In this document: piece after piece, positions 60,368 through 64,000 of the stretch
Numbering within the stretch: the first letter of the stretch is position 1
Layout: each line of letters opens with the position of its first letter
Assembly (NCBI GenBank): GCA_018222865.1
Contig: JAAEZM010000008.1
Span: 1-64,000, forward strand
Direction: 5' to 3'
Source: Alphaproteobacteria bacterium
GTDB lineage: Bacteria; Pseudomonadota; Alphaproteobacteria; Caulobacterales; Maricaulaceae
DNA: 64,000 bases
Notes under the pieces: generated by a model
The model's input: the letters and a program-made list of their open reading frames with translations, nothing else
Told to the model about the DNA's origin: nothing
Database searches by the model: none
Position numbers and translations under genes: made by a program

Positions 60368-61825
60368 ATGGATCCGGTCCTTGTTTTGGGTTCAGTCGCC
60401 GCGGCGGCATTGCTTTTGGGTGCAGGCTTGGGCGCTTTTTTGGCGCGCCGCGGCCCCGTTGCGCGTCTGGCAGCGAGTGAGGCCGAGATGGAGGCACAGC
60501 GCAGCCGGCTCCATGAGGCCGATACTGCCCGGGTCGCCGCGCAGACAAGAAGTGAGGAGCAGGGCAGCCGGATTGCTGATCTGGAAAGCCGCATGACCAA
60601 GGAGCGCGATGCGGCAGCCGAGCGTCTCGTTGCGGTTCAGGAGGAAAAGGCGCGCCTGTCGGAGGCGTTGGCCGCGCTGCAGGCTGAACACAAGGCGGAA
60701 CGGGAAAATCATGCGGCGAGGATGGAAGACCTCAAAGCGGCGCGCGAGCAGCTCAATCAGGCCTTCAAGCTAACGGCGAACGAGATTCTCAATACGTCCG
60801 GCCAGGAGCTGAACAAGCAGGGTGCGGAAGGTTTGCAGCGTCTTTTGACGCCCTTGCGCGAGCAATTGGGCAAGCTGGAGAGCCAGGTCAACAAGGATGC
60901 CGAAACCCGCAGCGGCCAGACGAGCAAGATCGAAGCGGTGATGCAGACGCTGCACAGCGATGCCAAGCGCATGTCGCAAGAGGCCCACAATCTGACCAAG
61001 GCGCTGAGCTCTTCCTCCAAAGTGCAGGGTGATTGGGGCGAGCTGGTGCTGTCGCGCATCCTCGAACAGGCGGGGCTGCGCGAAGGCAGTGAATTCTTTA
61101 CCCAGGAGACCAAGTCCAATGATGATGGCCGGCTCCTGCGCCCCGATGTGGTGGTGGAAATGCCTGGCCAGCAACGCCTGGTGATCGATTCCAAGGTTTC
61201 GCTCAAGGATTTTGAGCGCGCTGTGAATGCCGATGACGAGGCGGAGCGCGGGATTGCGTTGAAAGCGCATATCAATTCTGTGCGAACCCATATCAAATCC
61301 CTGGGCGAGAAGAATTATGATGCGCTCTATGAGGGCGTGAACTTCACCGTAATGTTCATCCCGCTTGAGGGCGCGGCATCGCTGGCCTTGCAGAATGACA
61401 CGGATCTTTCCAGTGATGCCTTCGAGCGAGGCGTGATGATCGCCACGCCGACTACTTTGATGATGGCGATGCGGACCGTTCAAAATCTCTGGACGATTGA
61501 TCGTCAGAACCAGAATGCGCGGGCCATCGCGGAGCGGGCCGGTGCGCTTTATGACAAATTCCATGGTTTTGTGGACGATCTGGAGAAGGTCGGGGTCCAG
61601 ATTGACCGGGCGCATCAAACCTGGGGCGAGGCGCGCTCGAAGCTGGTGTCCGGCCGCGGAAACGTTATTCGCCAGACCGAAATGCTCAAGGAATTGGGGG
61701 CGCAGACCAAGAAATCCCTGCCCGAGGAATTGCTGATTGCGTCTGATGCGGGCGATAGCGGTCCCGAGCTTGAAGCGCCGGAGGAAGCGCCCGGTCTGAA
61801 GACTGCGCCAGACGCGGCCGAGTGA
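60368..61825 (+). CDS. rmuC: DNA recombination/anti-inversion protein RmuC
   Basis: The 485-residue product has an N-terminal membrane anchor (LGSVAAAALLLGAGLGAFLA), a long coiled coil (about 35-150), and the RmuC nuclease-like domain with GDWGELVLSRILEQAGLREG, LVIDSKVSLKDFE and PLEGAASLALQND. RmuC limits DNA inversions and may be a membrane-bound nuclease. GGGAG precedes ATG 60368. A short Pro/Ala/Glu C-terminal tail follows the domain. Confidence 0.93.
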   Translation: MDPVLVLGSVAAAALLLGAGLGAFLARRGPVARLAASEAEMEAQRSRLHEADTARVAAQTRSEEQGSRIADLESRMTKERDAAAERLVAVQEEKARLSEALAALQAEHKAERENHAARMEDLKAAREQLNQAFKLTANEILNTSGQELNKQGAEGLQRLLTPLREQLGKLESQVNKDAETRSGQTSKIEAVMQTLHSDAKRMSQEAHNLTKALSSSSKVQGDWGELVLSRILEQAGLREGSEFFTQETKSNDDGRLLRPDVVVEMPGQQRLVIDSKVSLKDFERAVNADDEAERGIALKAHINSVRTHIKSLGEKNYDALYEGVNFTVMFIPLEGAASLALQNDTDLSSDAFERGVMIATPTTLMMAMRTVQNLWTIDRQNQNARAIAERAGALYDKFHGFVDDLEKVGVQIDRAHQTWGEARSKLVSGRGNVIRQTEMLKELGAQTKKSLPEELLIASDAGDSGPELEAPEEAPGLKTAPDAAE

Positions 61826-61872
61826 GTGTCATCTTCTTGATCGTTTAACGCCTCCTCCTTACATTAGGCAGC

Positions 61873-62397
61873 ATGGCTATTCGCGAAATCATCACCGTCC
61901 CGGACCCGCGTCTGAAGGAAATTTCCAAACCCGTCGAGGCTGTGACTGACGAGACCCGTCAGCTCATGGATGACATGCTGGAGACCATGTATGAGGCGGA
62001 TGGTATTGGTCTGGCCGCCATTCAGGTCGGTGTGCCGCAGCGCATTATCGTGATGGACCTGTCCGGACCGGAAGAGCGGGCCGAACCGCGCTTTTTCGTC
62101 AATCCGGTCCTCTCTGACCCGTCAGAGGGCAAAACACCCTATGATGAGGGCTGTTTGTCCGTGCCGGGGTATTACGAGACGATTGAGCGCCCCTCGACGA
62201 TCAAGCTGACCTATCTCGACTATGACGGGAATGAAGTGGAAGAGATCGCAGAGGGCATGTTCGCCACCTGTATCCAGCACGAGATGGACCATCTCGAAGG
62301 TGTCCTCTTCATCGACTACCTTTCGCGCCTGAAGCGTCAGCGCGCGGTGCAGAAGGTGAAGAAGCTGGAAAAAGACAAGGCCCGCGACGCCGCCTAG
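61873..62397 (+). CDS. def: Peptide deformylase
   Basis: Removes formyl groups from new proteins. The 174-residue product has all three metal motifs: [18 protein letters not shown] and QHEMDHLEG, at the expected order and spacing, and a C-terminal helix rich in Lys/Arg. ATG 61873 has a weak AGGC site. No formyltransferase gene follows in the window. Confidence 0.96.
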   Translation: MAIREIITVPDPRLKEISKPVEAVTDETRQLMDDMLETMYEADGIGLAAIQVGVPQRIIVMDLSGPEERAEPRFFVNPVLSDPSEGKTPYDEGCLSVPGYYETIERPSTIKLTYLDYDGNEVEEIAEGMFATCIQHEMDHLEGVLFIDYLSRLKRQRAVQKVKKLEKDKARDAA

Positions 62398-62455
62398 CGC
62401 GCTTGCTGCTTTTGAGAAGCCGTGAAATCCTGCCTTCAAACTCAAGGGGGATGAA

Positions 62456-63025
62456 ATGCGTGCATTCTGGCTTATTCCGGCTCTGGCTCTGACCGCCTGT
62501 TCACAGCCAAACACCAGCGTTGAAGCAGATTTGTTTGACCAGCTGAGCGCTTATTGCGGTCAGGCCTTTGAAGGCCGTGTGGTCAGCGAGGACCCGCGCG
62601 ATGCCGATTGGGCCGCACAGGTGCTGACCATGCATGTGCGCGAATGCTCGGACGAGGTGATCCGCATCCCGCTGCATGTCGGTGAGGACCGCTCGCGCAC
62701 CTGGGTCATTTCGCGCATCGAGACCGGGCTGCGTCTCAAGCATGATCATCGCCATGAAGATGGCAGTGAGGATGTTCTCACCCAGTATGGCGGCGATACC
62801 GTGTCCGCGCCTTCCGCCAATCAGGCGGATTTCCCTGCAGACCAATTCTCCCGGGACCTTTTCGAGCGTGAAAACATTCCCGCCTCCATGGCCAATATCT
62901 GGTCGATCACACTGGGCGAGGAGAGTTTCACCTATGCCCTTAATCGCCCCGACCGCAATTTCGAGGCGGTCTTCGACCTGACCCAGCCAGTGGACGCACC
63001 GCCGCCGCCCTGGGGATTTGAATAG
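62456..63025 (+). CDS. Lipoprotein of unknown function
   Basis: The 189-residue product has a lipobox (LIPALALTAC, Cys15) and a small extracytoplasmic domain with two cysteines (SAYCGQAF and VRECSDEV), and ends APPPPWGFE. The central VGEDRSRTWVISRIETGLRLKHDHR is well ordered but no family is recognised. AGGGGG precedes ATG 62456. The next gene begins 11 bases after its stop. Confidence 0.82.
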   Translation: MRAFWLIPALALTACSQPNTSVEADLFDQLSAYCGQAFEGRVVSEDPRDADWAAQVLTMHVRECSDEVIRIPLHVGEDRSRTWVISRIETGLRLKHDHRHEDGSEDVLTQYGGDTVSAPSANQADFPADQFSRDLFERENIPASMANIWSITLGEESFTYALNRPDRNFEAVFDLTQPVDAPPPPWGFE

Positions 63026-63036
63026 GGTGCGCCGAT

Positions 63037-63813
63037 ATGCGCAGCCAGCAACGCCTTTTTGAGTTCCATGAATTGCCCGCCTCTGTTCAGGAGGTGTTTG
63101 CGCCTTTGGCCGCGCTTGAGCGCATAGAGGGAGAGGACAAGAGCAAGTGGTACCGGCGCTCTGAGTTTCGTGATGACAGACCTCCGGTCGTCGCTTTTCG
63201 CGAGCAGGACTTTGTCCGAATAAGATCTGCGATCAATTGGGACCGGATGCCGAGCCAGGCCGAGTATCCTCTGTGGGTCAGAGAGTTTCGCTTTAAGCCG
63301 AACTGGCAGCCTTCGTTTGATGACTTGAATATGGGCGCAGGGTTTTCCGACTACGACTCGACGGTGAAGCCGATCAATTACAATCCCTTGGAGTTCACCA
63401 AGGCGAGCATGTTCCCGCTCAGCGATATGTGGCTGGTTACCCAAGAGATCAAAGACTTCTTCGAAGCGGAGGCTCCCGATGAGGTCTTCTTCATGAAAGC
63501 ACCTTTTGTCGAGGATCGAGCGGAGCGGGGTGTCTGCTATCTGATGGATGCAGTCATCCGCGAGGATATGGTGGACTTTGATCGTTCGCGGATTCGCTGG
63601 CAGCGAGATTATGACTCGGATTTGTACCGCCCGGTGATGGGAGGGCTTCCCGTTTTGCGGGACGATATCGCTGACGCAGTCAATGTCTTCCGAACCATTG
63701 AAGAGCCTAAGCACTTCACACTTCGCCGGTCGATTTTCGAGCAAGCCAATGCACTTGGCGGAATGCTTGAGCCTCACGAGTACGGCGCGCCGCCAAGTCT
63801 TATTTCAGCTTAG
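63037..63813 (+). CDS. Hypothetical protein, possibly Imm11/DUF1629-like
   Basis: The 258-residue product is cytoplasmic in look, rich in aromatic and acidic residues, with DFNP-like segments KPINYNPLEFTKASMFPLSDMWLVTQE and a helix EIKDFFEAEAPDEVFFMKA. The late part (FTLRRSIFEQANALGGMLEP) resembles MXAN_0049-type immunity domain proteins in layout, but similarity is too weak to claim. It is not evidently linked to the upstream lipoprotein beyond the short gap. Confidence 0.65.
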   Translation: MRSQQRLFEFHELPASVQEVFAPLAALERIEGEDKSKWYRRSEFRDDRPPVVAFREQDFVRIRSAINWDRMPSQAEYPLWVREFRFKPNWQPSFDDLNMGAGFSDYDSTVKPINYNPLEFTKASMFPLSDMWLVTQEIKDFFEAEAPDEVFFMKAPFVEDRAERGVCYLMDAVIREDMVDFDRSRIRWQRDYDSDLYRPVMGGLPVLRDDIADAVNVFRTIEEPKHFTLRRSIFEQANALGGMLEPHEYGAPPSLISA

Positions 63814-63840
63814 CTTTGTCGCGATAACAACCACGCCCGC

Positions 63841-63966
63841 TATCCATTACCCCCTCACCCCCGCTTCGCGGCACCTCTCCCGCAAAAAAACTCTAGGGGG
63901 GAGAGGGATGGGCGTGGTGTATTATCCTTCTCCCCCAAGGGGAGAAGTGGGACGGACGTCAGTCCG
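63841..63966. repeat. Palindrome-rich intergenic repeat near the window end
   Basis: The stretch contains CCTCTCCC/GGGAGAGG arms (63874-63881 and 63899-63906), a strong hairpin CTTCTCCCC-caa-GGGGAGAAG (63927-63947) and CGGAC-gtca-GTCCG (63953-63966). G- and C-tracts alternate around them. This is the look of a dispersed intergenic element found in many alphaproteobacterial genomes; the first hairpin group may also end the preceding transcript. Confidence 0.6.
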
Positions 63967-64000
63967 GGGGGAAGCGGCTTTTGCCCACATTGCAAAACTG

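Noticed and set aside
1-64000. tRNA genes, insertion sequences, phage genes and CRISPR arrays
   Set aside because: No tRNA-like folds, transposase or integrase proteins, or regular short repeat-spacer patterns were found by reading.

Overview
This window reads as chromosomal DNA of a prosthecate-type alphaproteobacterium, most likely Maricaulales/Hyphomonadaceae or a close relative. The evidence is the Caulobacter-style Tad/Cpa pilus locus, candidate CtrA (TTAA-N7-TTAA) and GANTC sites, an alphaproteobacterial-type DnaX without the usual zinc cysteines, a moderately GC-rich base composition, and many TonB/lipoprotein/beta-barrel envelope genes. No plasmid, phage, insertion sequence, CRISPR array or tRNA was seen. 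Genes are dense and mostly in + strand operons joined by ATGA/TGATG overlaps.

Layout. 1-4346: the 3' end of a large modular surface beta-helix protein and a TonB-dependent receptor, ended by a strong terminator. 4480-16015: a complete type II secretion operon in the order gspC-D-E-F-G-H-I-J-K-L-M-N, followed by an overlapping lipoprotein gene that is a candidate pilotin or accessory factor. On the - strand a short prepilin peptidase (16000-16482) meets it tail to tail, preceded by a glycosyltransferase. 17821-20943: bifunctional proline catabolic PutA. 21228-26042: class Ia ribonucleotide reductase, with nrdA and nrdB separated by an outer-membrane protein gene and a lipoprotein gene; each nrd promoter carries a pair of NrdR-like boxes about three helical turns apart. 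26214-30320 (-): a membrane protein, a fused aspartokinase/diaminopimelate decarboxylase and a crotonase. 30435-35448: AMP nucleosidase, a membrane-anchored unknown, a tyrosine phosphatase, pabB and pabC.

35445-47699: the Tad/Flp pilus island. Two TadE-type pseudopilins and a small pilus-N-domain protein are read leftward; flp pilin, cpaA, cpaB, cpaC, cpaD, cpaE, cpaF, tadB, tadC and a small unknown are read rightward; a TadD-like TPR lipoprotein closes the locus. 47795-52793: leucyl aminopeptidase, a MarR regulator overlapping an NlpC/P60 gene, a membrane-anchored cytochrome c with an acidic repetitive tail, and two tandem paralogous small outer-membrane barrels with near-copy terminators. 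52858-57097: NudC, a 72-residue unknown, the SRP RNA, then dnaX-ybaB-recR. 57157-63813: queuosine-precursor transporter, PQQ-type sugar dehydrogenase, a CelD-like acyltransferase, rmuC, peptide deformylase, a lipoprotein and a final unknown protein. The window ends in a palindrome-rich intergenic repeat.

Functionally the window holds two related envelope nanomachines, T2SS and Tad pilus, each with its own short prepilin peptidase. The most interesting leads are the duplicated module in the surface protein beside the T2SS, the candidate T2SS lipoprotein, the combined NrdR/DnaA/GANTC signals before nrdB, the stand-alone pilus N-domain protein, and the repetitive leader of the first small barrel gene. 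I did not find a clearly new defence or mobile system.
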